From assembly GCA_943370595.1 (NCBI GenBank), contig CALRRO020000003.1:248001-312000 (forward strand): a DNA stretch of 64,000 nt, read 5' to 3'. The position numbers were made by a program, and so were the translations under genes. The stretch's first letter is position 1; each line of letters opens with the position of its first letter. This stretch comes from Piscinibacter sp943370595 (lineage in GTDB: Bacteria > Pseudomonadota > Gammaproteobacteria > Burkholderiales > Burkholderiaceae_C). The notes under the pieces are model-generated. The model was not told the DNA's origin and searched no databases. It saw nothing but the letters and a program-made list of their open reading frames with translations. Positions 15,831-24,437 of this stretch are shown piece by piece.

Positions 15831-16643
15831 ATGACCCTGAACTTCACCCCCGCCACCGGCGCCCTGGCAGCGCTCGACCTGCTGCGCATCGAGCTGGCCG
15901 ATGCCGTGGCGCACATCCGCCTGAATCGCCCGGCCAAGCGCAACGCCGTCAACGACACGCTGGTCGCGCAGCTGCACAGCGCCTTCGTCTCGCTGCCCGC
16001 AGAGGTGAAGGCGGTGGTGCTGACCGGCGAGGGTGATCACTTCTGCGCCGGGCTCGACCTGTCGGAGTTGTCCGAGCGCAGCGTGGCCGAAGGCGTGATC
16101 CATTCGCGCACCTGGCATGCCGCGATGGACGCGATCCAGTTCGGCCGCGTGCCGGTGGTGGCAGTGCTGCATGGCGCCGTGGTCGGCGGCGGGCTGGAGA
16201 TCGCCAGCAGCTGCCACATCCGCGTCGCCGAGGAAAGTGCCTACTACGGCCTGCCCGAAGGCCAGCGCGGCATCTTCGTCGGCGGCGGCGGTTCGGCGCG
16301 CGTGCCGCGGCTGGCCGGCGTGCAGACCATGACCGACATGATGCTCACCGGCCGGGTGCTCGATGCGCACGAGGGCGAGCGCCGCGGCCTGTCGCAGTAC
16401 GTGGTCGCCAACGGCGCCGGCTTTGCCAAGGGCTGCGAGCTGGCGGCGAAGATCGCGTCGAACGCGCCGCTGTCCAACTTCGCGGTGATGCAGGCGCTGC
16501 CGCGCATCGCCGACCTGTCGCAGAGCGACGGCCTGTTCGTCGAGTCGTTGATGGCTGCCATCGCGCAGGGCGACGATGCGGCGAAGGAACGTGTGCGCGC
16601 CTTCCTCGAGAAGCGCGCCGGCAAGGTCGGGAAGGCCTCATGA
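15831..16643 (+). CDS. Enoyl-CoA hydratase/isomerase (crotonase) family protein
   Basis: 270 aa. The oxyanion-hole segments are HFCAGLDLSEL (near 65) and HGAVVGGGLEIASSCH (near 108); YYGLPEGQRGIF carries a Glu at the position of the hydratase acid/base. It should hydrate an enoyl-CoA, or act as a hydratase-lyase on a hydroxycinnamoyl-CoA. It opens a ten-gene operon and overlaps the next synthetase by 4 bp (ATGA). With the SDR and thiolase present, hydration followed by oxidation and thiolysis looks more likely than direct retro-aldol cleavage, but sequence alone does not decide. Confidence 0.85.
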   Translation: MTLNFTPATGALAALDLLRIELADAVAHIRLNRPAKRNAVNDTLVAQLHSAFVSLPAEVKAVVLTGEGDHFCAGLDLSELSERSVAEGVIHSRTWHAAMDAIQFGRVPVVAVLHGAVVGGGLEIASSCHIRVAEESAYYGLPEGQRGIFVGGGGSARVPRLAGVQTMTDMMLTGRVLDAHEGERRGLSQYVVANGAGFAKGCELAAKIASNAPLSNFAVMQALPRIADLSQSDGLFVESLMAAIAQGDDAAKERVRAFLEKRAGKVGKAS

Positions 16644-18493
16644 GCGCGGCTGCGGCGAAGTACCGGTCCATGCCGGTGGGCGGCTCGCTGGCGGCGCGCT
16701 TCGACAAGCGCGCCGACGGCACGACGCTCGTCACCTCGGCCGAGCCGCTGGGCCCGCACCCGCAGCGCCTGACCGACCGCCTGCTGCACTGGGCCGAGGT
16801 GTCGCCCGGCCACACGCTGGCGGCCAAGCGGGTGCATGGCGGCGACTGGCGGCGCATCAGCTACGCCGAAGCCGTCGACGCCGCGAAACGCATTGCCCAG
16901 TCGTTGATCGAGCGTGGCCTCTCGGCGCAGCACCCGGTGGCCATTCTCTCGGACAACGACCTCGAGCATCTGCTGCTCGGCCTGGGCGCCATGTTTGCCG
17001 GGGTGCCCTTTGCACCGATCTCTCCGGCCTATTCCACCGTGTCGCAGGACTACGGCAAGCTGCGCCACATCCTCGGCGTGCTGACGCCGGGGCTGGTGTT
17101 CGCCTCCAGCGCCAGCGGCTATGGCCGCGCCATCGCCGCCACCGTGCCGGCCGACACCCCGGTGGTACTGACCAGCGGCGCGATCGACGGCCGCGAGACG
17201 CTGCGCTTCGAAGACCTGCTGGCCCGGGCGCCGACGGCCGCGGTCGATGCTGCCCATGCGAAGGTCGGCCCCGACACCATCGCCAAGTTCCTCTTCACCT
17301 CGGGCTCGACCAAGCTGCCCAAGGGCGTGATCAACACCCAGCGCATGATCTGCGCGAACCAGCAGCAGATCCTGCAGTGCTTCCCAGGCCTGGGCGAGGT
17401 GCGGCCGGTGCTGGTCGACTGGCTGCCCTGGAACCACACCTTCGGCGGCAACCACAACGTCGGCCTGACGATCTACAACGGCGGCACGCTCTACATCGAC
17501 GAAGGCAAGCCGACGCCGGCGCTGATCCACGAGACGCTGCGCAACCTGCGCGAGATCTCGCCCACGGTGTACTTCAACGTGCCCAAGGGCTTCGAGGAGA
17601 TCGCCAACGCGATGGAGGACGACGCCAGGCTGCGTGATTCCCTCTTCACCCGCGTCAACATGTTCTTCTTCGCCGGCGCCGGACTCTCGCAGCCGGTGTG
17701 GGACAAGCTCGACCGCATCGCCGAAGCGACCTGCGGCGAGCGCATCCGCATGATCACCGGCCTGGGCATGACCGAGACCGCGCCGTTCGCAATGTGCGCG
17801 AACGCCGAAGAGGTGAAGTCCGGCCACATCGGCCTGCCCGCGCCCGGCATGGAACTGAAGCTGGTGCCGTCTGGCGACAAGACCGAGGTGCGCTACCGCG
17901 GCCCCAATGTCACGCCGGGCTTCTGGCGCGCGCCGGAGCAGACCGCCGAGTCCTTCGACGCCGAAGGCTTCTACTGCAGCGGCGATGCGGTCAAGCCGAT
18001 CGACGCAGCGAACCCCGGGCGCGGCTTCCTGTTCGATGGCCGCACCGCCGAGGACTTCAAGCTCTCGACCGGCACCTTCGTCTCGGTCGGCCCCTTGCGT
18101 GCGCGGGTGATCGCCGCCGGCGACCCCTGCGTGCAGGACGTGGTGGTGGCCGGCCTGAACCGCGACGAGATCGGCCTCTTGATCTTCCCGAGGCTGGACG
18201 CCTGCCGCGCCTTCGCCAACCTGAGCGCCACGGCGCCGGCGCTCGACGTGCTGGCCGCACCCGACGTGCAGGCCTTCTTCCAGCGCCTGATCGACGCGCA
18301 GTGGGCCGCCGGCACCGGCAGCGCAACCCGCGTAGCGCGCGCGATCGTGCTGGCCGACCCGCCGAGCATCGACCGCGGCGAGGTCACCGACAAGGGCTCG
18401 ATCAACCAGCGCGCCGTGCTGACCCACCGCGATGCGCTGGTCGAACATCTGTATGCGGGCGGCGAAGGCGTGATCCTGCCCGCCAAGGCCTGA
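16640..18493 (+). CDS. Acyl-CoA synthetase, feruloyl-CoA synthase type (copy 2)
   Basis: 617 aa ANL enzyme, a clear paralogue of the one at 11760. The loop reads TSGSTKLPKG near residue 225, the form seen in known feruloyl-CoA synthases; ITGLGMTETAPF is the adenylate motif, and FDGRTAEDFKLSTG the C-terminal segment. It probably activates a hydroxycinnamic or phenylpropanoic acid with ATP and CoA. Translation is coupled to the crotonase by an ATGA overlap, and the SDR gene follows after 13 bp. Two ligases with separate regulators suggest two substrates or two induction signals. Confidence 0.86.
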   Translation: MSAAAAKYRSMPVGGSLAARFDKRADGTTLVTSAEPLGPHPQRLTDRLLHWAEVSPGHTLAAKRVHGGDWRRISYAEAVDAAKRIAQSLIERGLSAQHPVAILSDNDLEHLLLGLGAMFAGVPFAPISPAYSTVSQDYGKLRHILGVLTPGLVFASSASGYGRAIAATVPADTPVVLTSGAIDGRETLRFEDLLARAPTAAVDAAHAKVGPDTIAKFLFTSGSTKLPKGVINTQRMICANQQQILQCFPGLGEVRPVLVDWLPWNHTFGGNHNVGLTIYNGGTLYIDEGKPTPALIHETLRNLREISPTVYFNVPKGFEEIANAMEDDARLRDSLFTRVNMFFFAGAGLSQPVWDKLDRIAEATCGERIRMITGLGMTETAPFAMCANAEEVKSGHIGLPAPGMELKLVPSGDKTEVRYRGPNVTPGFWRAPEQTAESFDAEGFYCSGDAVKPIDAANPGRGFLFDGRTAEDFKLSTGTFVSVGPLRARVIAAGDPCVQDVVVAGLNRDEIGLLIFPRLDACRAFANLSATAPALDVLAAPDVQAFFQRLIDAQWAAGTGSATRVARAIVLADPPSIDRGEVTDKGSINQRAVLTHRDALVEHLYAGGEGVILPAKA

Positions 18494-18506
18494 GGACCCA
18501 CTCGAC

Positions 18507-19271
18507 ATGGACATCCACGGACAAGCTGCACTCGTCACCGGCGGGGCCTCGGGCCTCGGCGCGGCGACCGCGCGCGAACTCGCCCGCCAGGGCGCGAAGG
18601 TGGCGGTGCTCGACCGCAATGCCGAGGGCGCGAAGGCGGTGGCCGCCGAGATCGGCGGCATCGGCCTGGGCTGCGACATCACCGACACCGCCAGCGTGCT
18701 GGCCGCGCTGGAGGCCGCACGTGCCGCCCACGGCCCGGCCCGGCTGCTGCTGAACGTCGCCGGCATCGGCAGCGCGAAGCGCATCGTCGGCAAGGACGGC
18801 TCGCCCGCGCCGCTGGAGGACTTCGAGCGTGTGGTGCGCGTCAACCTGATCGGCACCTACAACATCACGCGGCTCGCAGTGGCGGAGATGGTGAAGCTCG
18901 AACCGCTTCAGGACGGCGAGCGCGGCGTGATCGTCAACACCGCCTCAGTGGCAGCCTTCGACGGCCAGGTCGGCCAGGAAGCCTATTCGGCCAGCAAGGG
19001 CGGCATCGTCGGCATGACGCTGCCGCTGGCGCGCGACCTGGCGCAGTTCGGCGTGCGCGTGTGCACCATCGCCCCAGGCCTGTTCCTCACGCCGCTGATG
19101 GCCGAGCTGCCGCAGGCGGTTCAGGACTCGCTGGCCGCGAGCATCCCGTTCCCGAAACGTCTGGGCAAACCCGAAGAGTTCGCCGAGCTCGCCGCGGGCA
19201 TCATCCGCAACCTCTCGCTCAACGGCGAGGTCATCCGGCTGGACGGCGCGCTGCGCATGGCGCCGCGCTGA
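18507..19271 (+). CDS. SDR family 3-hydroxyacyl-CoA dehydrogenase-like enzyme
   Basis: 254 aa, classical SDR. TGGASGLGAATA near residue 11 is the NAD-binding TGxxxGxG. NVAGIG follows, then a Ser in NTASVAAF and YSASKGG with the catalytic Tyr and Lys. The layout resembles type-2 (HSD17B10-like) 3-hydroxyacyl-CoA dehydrogenases, which oxidise the crotonase product. It is 13 bp behind the ligase and 13 bp before the thioesterase. In the proposed route it converts the 3-hydroxy-phenylpropanoyl-CoA to the ketone for thiolysis. Confidence 0.83.
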   Translation: MDIHGQAALVTGGASGLGAATARELARQGAKVAVLDRNAEGAKAVAAEIGGIGLGCDITDTASVLAALEAARAAHGPARLLLNVAGIGSAKRIVGKDGSPAPLEDFERVVRVNLIGTYNITRLAVAEMVKLEPLQDGERGVIVNTASVAAFDGQVGQEAYSASKGGIVGMTLPLARDLAQFGVRVCTIAPGLFLTPLMAELPQAVQDSLAASIPFPKRLGKPEEFAELAAGIIRNLSLNGEVIRLDGALRMAPR

Positions 19272-19284
19272 GACCGGAAGCCCC

Positions 19285-19704
19285 ATGCCCAAGACCACCT
19301 TCCATTCTGTCGACGTGCACTTCGGCGACTGCGATCCCGCAGGGATCGTGTTCTTCCCGAACTTCTCGCGCTGGATGGACGCCGCCTCGCTGAAGTTCTT
19401 CATGGACTGCGGCGTGCCGCCGTGGCGCGAGCTGGTCAAGACCCGCGGCATCGTCGGCACGCCGCTGCTCGAGATCAACACGAAGTTCATCAAGGCCGTG
19501 ACCTACGGCGAGACGATCACCATCGCCACCTGGATCGAGGAGTGGCGCGACAAGGTGTTCGTGCAGATGCACCGCGTGACGCGCGGCGATGATCTGATCT
19601 GCGAGGGCCGCGAGGTGCGTGCCTTCGTGAAGCGCGATGCAGACAACCCCGACCGGCTGCGCGCCATTCCCGTTCCCGACGACATCAAGGCCTTGTGCTC
19701 TTGA
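19285..19704 (+). CDS. 4-Hydroxybenzoyl-CoA-type thioesterase (hotdog fold)
   Basis: 139 aa. HFGDCDPAGIVFFPNF near residue 12 is the signature of the 4HBT hotdog thioesterase family, with the catalytic Asp in DCDPAGIV. Typical substrates are aromatic acyl-CoAs. In this operon it could release free 4-hydroxybenzoate or a substituted benzoate after side-chain removal, which would feed PobA encoded 15 kb away; that link is inference. It may instead relieve CoA sequestration. The binding-protein gene follows after 34 bp. Confidence 0.86.
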   Translation: MPKTTFHSVDVHFGDCDPAGIVFFPNFSRWMDAASLKFFMDCGVPPWRELVKTRGIVGTPLLEINTKFIKAVTYGETITIATWIEEWRDKVFVQMHRVTRGDDLICEGREVRAFVKRDADNPDRLRAIPVPDDIKALCS

Positions 19705-19738
19705 ACCCCTTCCGTTCCCAACTCCCGGAGACATGACG

Positions 19739-20872
19739 ATGAAAGCTCTGAAGACCCTGGTCGCCGTCGCTGCAGCCCTGCTGGCCGGCGCCGCGCAGGC
19801 CGACATCACCATCGGCATCAGCCTGCCGCTGACCGGCCCGGCCTCGGGCCTGGGCATCCCGATGGCCAACTACATCAAGCTGTGGCCGACCAGCATCGCC
19901 GGCGAGAAGCTCAACGTCATCGTGCTCGATGACGCCACCGACCCGACCAAGGGCGTGACCAACGCCAAGAAGTTCATCACCGAGGACAAGGCCGACATCA
20001 TCATGGGCTCGGCCGCCACGCCGGTGGCCATCGCGATGGCCGGCCCGATCGCCGAATCGGAGACGCTGCACTTCGCCTTCTCGCCGGCCGTGCTGCCCGC
20101 CGGCAAGGACACCTGGATGTTCCGCCTGCCGCAGGGCAATGCGGTGATGGCCCACGCGATGATCGAGCACATGAAGAAGCTCGGCGTGAAGACCGTCGGC
20201 TTCCTCGGCTACACCGATGCCTATGGCGAAAGCTGGCTGAACGACTTCAAGGCGCAGTCGCAGCTGCTGGGCGGCCCGCAGATCGCTGCCACCGAACGCT
20301 TCGCGCGTGCCGACACCAGCGTGACCGCGCAGGCGCTGAAGCTGACCAGTGCCAACCCCGACGCGATGCTGATCGTTGCCTCCGGCTCCGGCGCCGCGAT
20401 GCCGCACAAGGCCATCGTCGAGCGCGGCTACAAGGGCAAGATCTACCAGACCCACGCCGCCGCTTCGCGCGACCTGGTGCGCGTGGGCGGCAAGGACGTC
20501 GAAGGTGCGTTCGTCACCTCCGGCCCGGCGGTGATTCCCGAGCAGCTGCCGGCCAACCACCCGTCCAGGGCGCTGGCGGCTGACTTCGTCGCCAAGTACG
20601 AGAAGGCCTACGGCCCGGGCAGCCGCAACCAGTTCGGCGGCCATGCCTACGACGCCATCGTCGTGCTCGAGAAGGTCGTGCCGGTGGCGCTGAAGAAGGC
20701 CAAGCCGGGCACCAAGGAGTTCCGTGCCGCGCTGCGTGATGCGGTCGAGACCATGGGCCGCACCGTCGTCTCGCACGGCGTGCTGAACTACACCAAGGAC
20801 AACCACTGGGGCTTCACCACCGAAACCGGCGTGATCCTCAAGGTCGTCAACGGCGACTGGAAAGTCGAGTAA
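19739..20872 (+). CDS. Substrate-binding protein of Liv-type ABC transporter, cluster B
   Basis: 377 aa. Signal peptide LKTLVAVAAALLAGAAQA, then ADITIGISLPLTGPASGLG of a Peripla_BP_6 domain. GSAATPVAIAMAGPIAE and FGGHAYDAIVVLE are ligand-lobe landmarks. The second of two ATGs (19739) is preferred because GGAG at 19727-19730 is eight bases away; the ATG at 19733 would be only two bases from it. Embedded in a CoA-ligase/beta-oxidation operon, it most likely binds the aromatic or phenylalkanoic acid that the operon degrades, as CouP does in Rhodopseudomonas palustris (an analogy, not a match I can test here). Confidence 0.86.
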   Translation: MKALKTLVAVAAALLAGAAQADITIGISLPLTGPASGLGIPMANYIKLWPTSIAGEKLNVIVLDDATDPTKGVTNAKKFITEDKADIIMGSAATPVAIAMAGPIAESETLHFAFSPAVLPAGKDTWMFRLPQGNAVMAHAMIEHMKKLGVKTVGFLGYTDAYGESWLNDFKAQSQLLGGPQIAATERFARADTSVTAQALKLTSANPDAMLIVASGSGAAMPHKAIVERGYKGKIYQTHAAASRDLVRVGGKDVEGAFVTSGPAVIPEQLPANHPSRALAADFVAKYEKAYGPGSRNQFGGHAYDAIVVLEKVVPVALKKAKPGTKEFRAALRDAVETMGRTVVSHGVLNYTKDNHWGFTTETGVILKVVNGDWKVE

Positions 20873-20875
20873 GCG

Positions 20876-21916
20876 ATGGACTTCTCGATCGCCAGCATCC
20901 TGACGCTGGATGGAATCACCAACGGCGCGGTCTATGCGCTGCTGGCCCTGGCCACGGTGCTGGTGTTCGCCGTCACGCGGGTGATCTTCATCCCGCAGGG
21001 CGAGTTCGTTGCCTACGGTGCGCTGACGCTCGCGCTGCTGCAGCTCGGGCAGGTGCCGGGCACGGTGTGGCTGTTGCTGGTGATGGCGGTGGTCGCGGCC
21101 GTGCTCGACGCCGTGGCCGGGCTGCGGCGCGGGCTGCCGGCGGGCATGGTCGGCGTCGGCGCGCTGAAGTCGCTGGCCTTCCCGGTGGCGGTCTCGGCCG
21201 TCGCCTGGTGGGCCGCACCGCAGAAGCTGCCGCTGCTGCTGCAGAGCCTGCTGACGCTGGCGATCGTCACCCCGCTCGGCCCGCTGCTGTACCGGCTGGC
21301 CTACGAGAAGCTGGCCGACGCGACCGTGCTGGTGCTGCTGATCGTCTCGGTCGGCGCGCACTTCGCGCTCACGGGCCTCGGCCTGGTGTTCTTCGGCGCC
21401 GAAGGCTTCCGCAACCCGAGCTTCTGGGATGCCCGCTTCACCGCCGGGCCGCTGACGCTGTCGGGCCAGACGCTGATCATCTTCATGGTCTCGATCGCGC
21501 TGATCGTCGCGCTGTACCTGTTCTTCGAGCGCACGCTGCGTGGCAAGGCGCTGCGCGCGACGGCCGTGAACCGGCTGGGCGCCCGGCTGATGGGCATCTC
21601 CACCTCGGGCGCCGGCAAGATGAGCTTCGGCCTGGCCGCCTTCATGGGCGCGCTGTCGGGCCTCTTGATCGGCCCGACGACGACGATGTTCTACGACTCC
21701 GGCTTCCTGATCGGCCTGAAGGGCTTCGTCGCGGCGATCTTCGGCGCGCTGGCCAGCTACCCGGCCGCCGCGCTGGGTGCGATCTTCGTCGGCCTGATCG
21801 AGAGCTTCGGCTCCTTCTGGGCCAGCGCCTTCAAGGAAGTGATCGTCTTCACGCTGATCATCCCCGTGCTGCTGTGGCGTTCGTTCCAGCACGGCCACCA
21901 CGACGAAGAAGAATGA
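20876..21916 (+). CDS. livH: Liv-type ABC transporter permease (LivH family), cluster B
   Basis: 346 aa, longer than the usual ~290. The extra length lies in two segments around residues 60-120 (AGLRRGLPAGMVG and AWWAAPQKLP). LivH landmarks GITNGAVYALLALATVLVF and VAAIFGALASYPAAALGAIFVGLIESFG are intact. It starts 3 bp after the binding-protein stop, with no hairpin between them, unlike the other three transporters here. The end overlaps the next start (ATGA at 21913). Confidence 0.88.
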   Translation: MDFSIASILTLDGITNGAVYALLALATVLVFAVTRVIFIPQGEFVAYGALTLALLQLGQVPGTVWLLLVMAVVAAVLDAVAGLRRGLPAGMVGVGALKSLAFPVAVSAVAWWAAPQKLPLLLQSLLTLAIVTPLGPLLYRLAYEKLADATVLVLLIVSVGAHFALTGLGLVFFGAEGFRNPSFWDARFTAGPLTLSGQTLIIFMVSIALIVALYLFFERTLRGKALRATAVNRLGARLMGISTSGAGKMSFGLAAFMGALSGLLIGPTTTMFYDSGFLIGLKGFVAAIFGALASYPAAALGAIFVGLIESFGSFWASAFKEVIVFTLIIPVLLWRSFQHGHHDEEE

Positions 21917-23682
21917 AGATGATGCGTCGTTATGTCCTGATCGCCTTCGTGCTGCTGGTCGCGGCGCTGCCGCTGCTGCCGGTGCCGGAGTTCTGGATCA
22001 CCCAGGCCAACTACATCGGCCTGTACTCGCTGGTCGCCATCGGCCTGGTGCTGCTGACCGGCGTGGCCGGGCTGACCAGCTTCGGCCAGGCCGCCTTCGT
22101 CGGCATGGGTGCCTACACCGCGGCCTACCTGACGCTGACGCACGGCGTCTCGCCCTGGCTGACGGTGTGGGTGGGCCTGGCCTTCACCTTCGGCGCCGCG
22201 CTGCTGCTGGGTTGGATCACGCTGCGCATGTCGGGCCACTTCCTGCCGCTGGCCACCATCGCCTGGGGCCTGAGCCTGTACTACCTGCTCGGCAACATCG
22301 ACGCTTTGGGCAAGTACGACGGCCTGCTCGGCATCCCGGCGCTGAGCTTCTTCGGGGTGACGCTGAACACCGGCCGCAGCTTCTACTTCCTGCTCTGGCT
22401 GATCGTGCTGCTGGCCGCGTTCGGCGCGATGCGCCTGCTCGACTCGCGCACCGGCCGTGCGCTGCGCGCCGTCAAGGGCGGCACGACCATGGCCGAGGCG
22501 ATGGGCGTCAACACCTTCCGCCTGAAGGTCACCGCCTTCGTGCTCGCGGCGCTGCTGGCCAGCGTGTCGGGCTGGCTGTTCGCGCACTTCCAGCGCACGG
22601 TGAACCCATCGCCCTTCGGGCTGAACAAGGGCATCGAGTACCTGTTCATGGCGGTGGTCGGCGGGGTCGGCCATGTGTGGGGCGCGATCGTCGGCTCCAC
22701 CGTCGTCAAGGTGCTGGAGGAACAGCTGCAGGACTGGCTGCCCAAGCTGTTCGGCAACAGCGGCAACTACGAGGTGATCGTCTTCGGCATCCTGCTGATC
22801 CTGGTGCTGCAGTACGCGCGCGACGGCATCTGGGCCTTCGTCGAGGCGCGTTTCCCGAAGCCGCAGCGCGCGGTCGACTGGGGAAATGCCGAAGCGCTGC
22901 CGCACCGCGCCCAGCCGCCACGGGGCGAGGTGGTACTCGACGTCGACAAGGCGCGCAAGGAGTTCGGCGGGCTGGTGGCGGTCAACGACGTCAGCTTCCA
23001 GGTGCGCGCCGGGCAGATCCTCGGCCTGATCGGGCCGAACGGCGCCGGCAAGTCGACCACCTTCAACCTCGTCACCGGCGTGCTGCCGGCCACGCGCGGC
23101 AAGGTCACGTTGCGTGGCCAGGCCATCCAGAGCCTGCCCTCGCGCGAGATCGCCGCCCGCGGCGTAGCGCGCACCTTCCAGCACGTCAAGATGATCCCGA
23201 CGATGACGGTGCTGGAGAACGTCGCGCTCGGCGCCCACCTGCGCGGCTCGGCTGGCGTCGCCTCGGCGGTGCTGCGGCTGGACCGCAACGAAGAGAAACG
23301 CCTGCTGCGCGAGGCGCAGAAGCAGCTCGAACGCATCGGCATGGCCGACCGCATGCACGAGCTGGCCGGCAACCTGGCGCTGGGCCCGCAGCGGCTGATG
23401 GAGATCGCCCGCGCGCTGGCCGCCGACCCGATGCTGCTGCTGCTCGACGAGCCGGCCGCCGGCCTGCGCCTGAAGGAGAAGCAGGCGCTGGCCGCCGTGC
23501 TGCGCCAGCTGCGCGACGAAGGCATGGCCATCCTGCTGGTCGAGCACGACATGGACCTGGTGATGGGCCTGGTCGACCGTGTGGTGGTGATGGAGTTCGG
23601 CACCAAGCTGATCGAGGGCACGCCGGAAGAAGTGCAGGCCAGCCCCGCGGTGCGAGCCGCCTACCTTGGGACGGAACACTAG
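21913..23682 (+). CDS. LivM-LivG fusion: permease domain joined to ATPase domain, cluster B
   Basis: 589 aa. Residues 1-320 are a LivM permease (GLTSFGQAAFVGMGAY, VVGGVGHVWGAIVGS); after a short linker (EARFPKPQRAVDWGNAEALPH) residues 340-589 are a LivG ATPase with Walker A GPNGAGKSTT, Walker B LLLLDEPAAGL, switch LLVEHDMDLV and terminal AAYLGTEH. The ABC signature is LALGPQRLMEIA, far from LSGGQ but keeping the central Gly. No stop or frameshift interrupts the join, so this is a genuine fusion. Three starts (21913, 21919, 21922) lie together; the first overlaps the livH stop. Confidence 0.88.
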   Translation: MKMMRRYVLIAFVLLVAALPLLPVPEFWITQANYIGLYSLVAIGLVLLTGVAGLTSFGQAAFVGMGAYTAAYLTLTHGVSPWLTVWVGLAFTFGAALLLGWITLRMSGHFLPLATIAWGLSLYYLLGNIDALGKYDGLLGIPALSFFGVTLNTGRSFYFLLWLIVLLAAFGAMRLLDSRTGRALRAVKGGTTMAEAMGVNTFRLKVTAFVLAALLASVSGWLFAHFQRTVNPSPFGLNKGIEYLFMAVVGGVGHVWGAIVGSTVVKVLEEQLQDWLPKLFGNSGNYEVIVFGILLILVLQYARDGIWAFVEARFPKPQRAVDWGNAEALPHRAQPPRGEVVLDVDKARKEFGGLVAVNDVSFQVRAGQILGLIGPNGAGKSTTFNLVTGVLPATRGKVTLRGQAIQSLPSREIAARGVARTFQHVKMIPTMTVLENVALGAHLRGSAGVASAVLRLDRNEEKRLLREAQKQLERIGMADRMHELAGNLALGPQRLMEIARALAADPMLLLLDEPAAGLRLKEKQALAAVLRQLRDEGMAILLVEHDMDLVMGLVDRVVVMEFGTKLIEGTPEEVQASPAVRAAYLGTEH

Positions 23683-23684
23683 TC

Positions 23685-24425
23685 ATGAGCGAACTGATCC
23701 TCGATGTGAAGGACCTGCACGCCGGCTATGGCCGCGCCGAGGTGCTGCACGGCCTGAACCTCACGGCGAAGAAGGGCAGCGTGGTGACGGTGATCGGCCC
23801 GAACGGCGCTGGCAAGTCGACGCTGCTCAACGCGCTGATGGGGGTGCTGCCCTCGCGCGGCACCATTGCCTACCGCGGCCAGCCGATCGGTCTGAAGACG
23901 CTGGAAGAACGTGTCATGCAGGGCATCGCGCTGGTGCCCGAGACACGCGCCCTGTTCGCCACCATGCCGGTGGAGGACAACCTGCTGCTCGGCGGCTACC
24001 GCCAGGTGCTGATGGGCAAGAAGACCGGCGCGCAGGTGCTGGAGCAGGTCTACACGCTGTTCCCGCGCCTGAAGGAACGCCGCGCGCAGCTGGCCGGCAC
24101 GCTGTCCGGCGGCGAGCGGCAGATGCTCGCGGTCGGCCGCGCGCTGATGAGCCAGCCCGACCTGCTGATGCTCGACGAGCCCAGCCTCGGCCTCGCGCCG
24201 CTGGTGGTCAAGGAGATCTTCCGCACCATCGAGGGCCTGCGCGCGACCGGTGTGACCATCCTGCTGGTCGAGCAGAACGCGCGTGCGGCGCTCGAGGTGG
24301 CCGACCATGGCTACGTGCTCGAGATGGGCGAGATCGCGCTCGAAGGCCCGGCGGATCAACTCGCCCGCGACTCGCGCGTGATCGACACCTACCTCGGTGC
24401 CGCGCGCCAGAAGTCCTCGGCCTGA
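23685..24425 (+). CDS. livF: Liv-type ABC transporter ATPase (LivF family), cluster B
   Basis: 246 aa. Walker A GPNGAGKSTLL, signature LSGGERQML, Walker B LLMLDEPSLGL and LLVEQNARAAL at the switch. It begins 2 bp after the fusion gene and partners its ATPase domain. Because LivG is covalently bound to LivM, LivF is the only free ATPase subunit of this importer. The acyl-CoA dehydrogenase gene follows 12 bp later, so transport and catabolism share one transcript. Confidence 0.9.
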   Translation: MSELILDVKDLHAGYGRAEVLHGLNLTAKKGSVVTVIGPNGAGKSTLLNALMGVLPSRGTIAYRGQPIGLKTLEERVMQGIALVPETRALFATMPVEDNLLLGGYRQVLMGKKTGAQVLEQVYTLFPRLKERRAQLAGTLSGGERQMLAVGRALMSQPDLLMLDEPSLGLAPLVVKEIFRTIEGLRATGVTILLVEQNARAALEVADHGYVLEMGEIALEGPADQLARDSRVIDTYLGAARQKSSA

Positions 24426-24437
24426 AGGGACGCCCCG

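Noticed and set aside
16244..18856. 870-codon leftward frame across ligase copy 2 and the SDR gene
   Set aside because: Antisense to clearly coding genes; low-complexity product.
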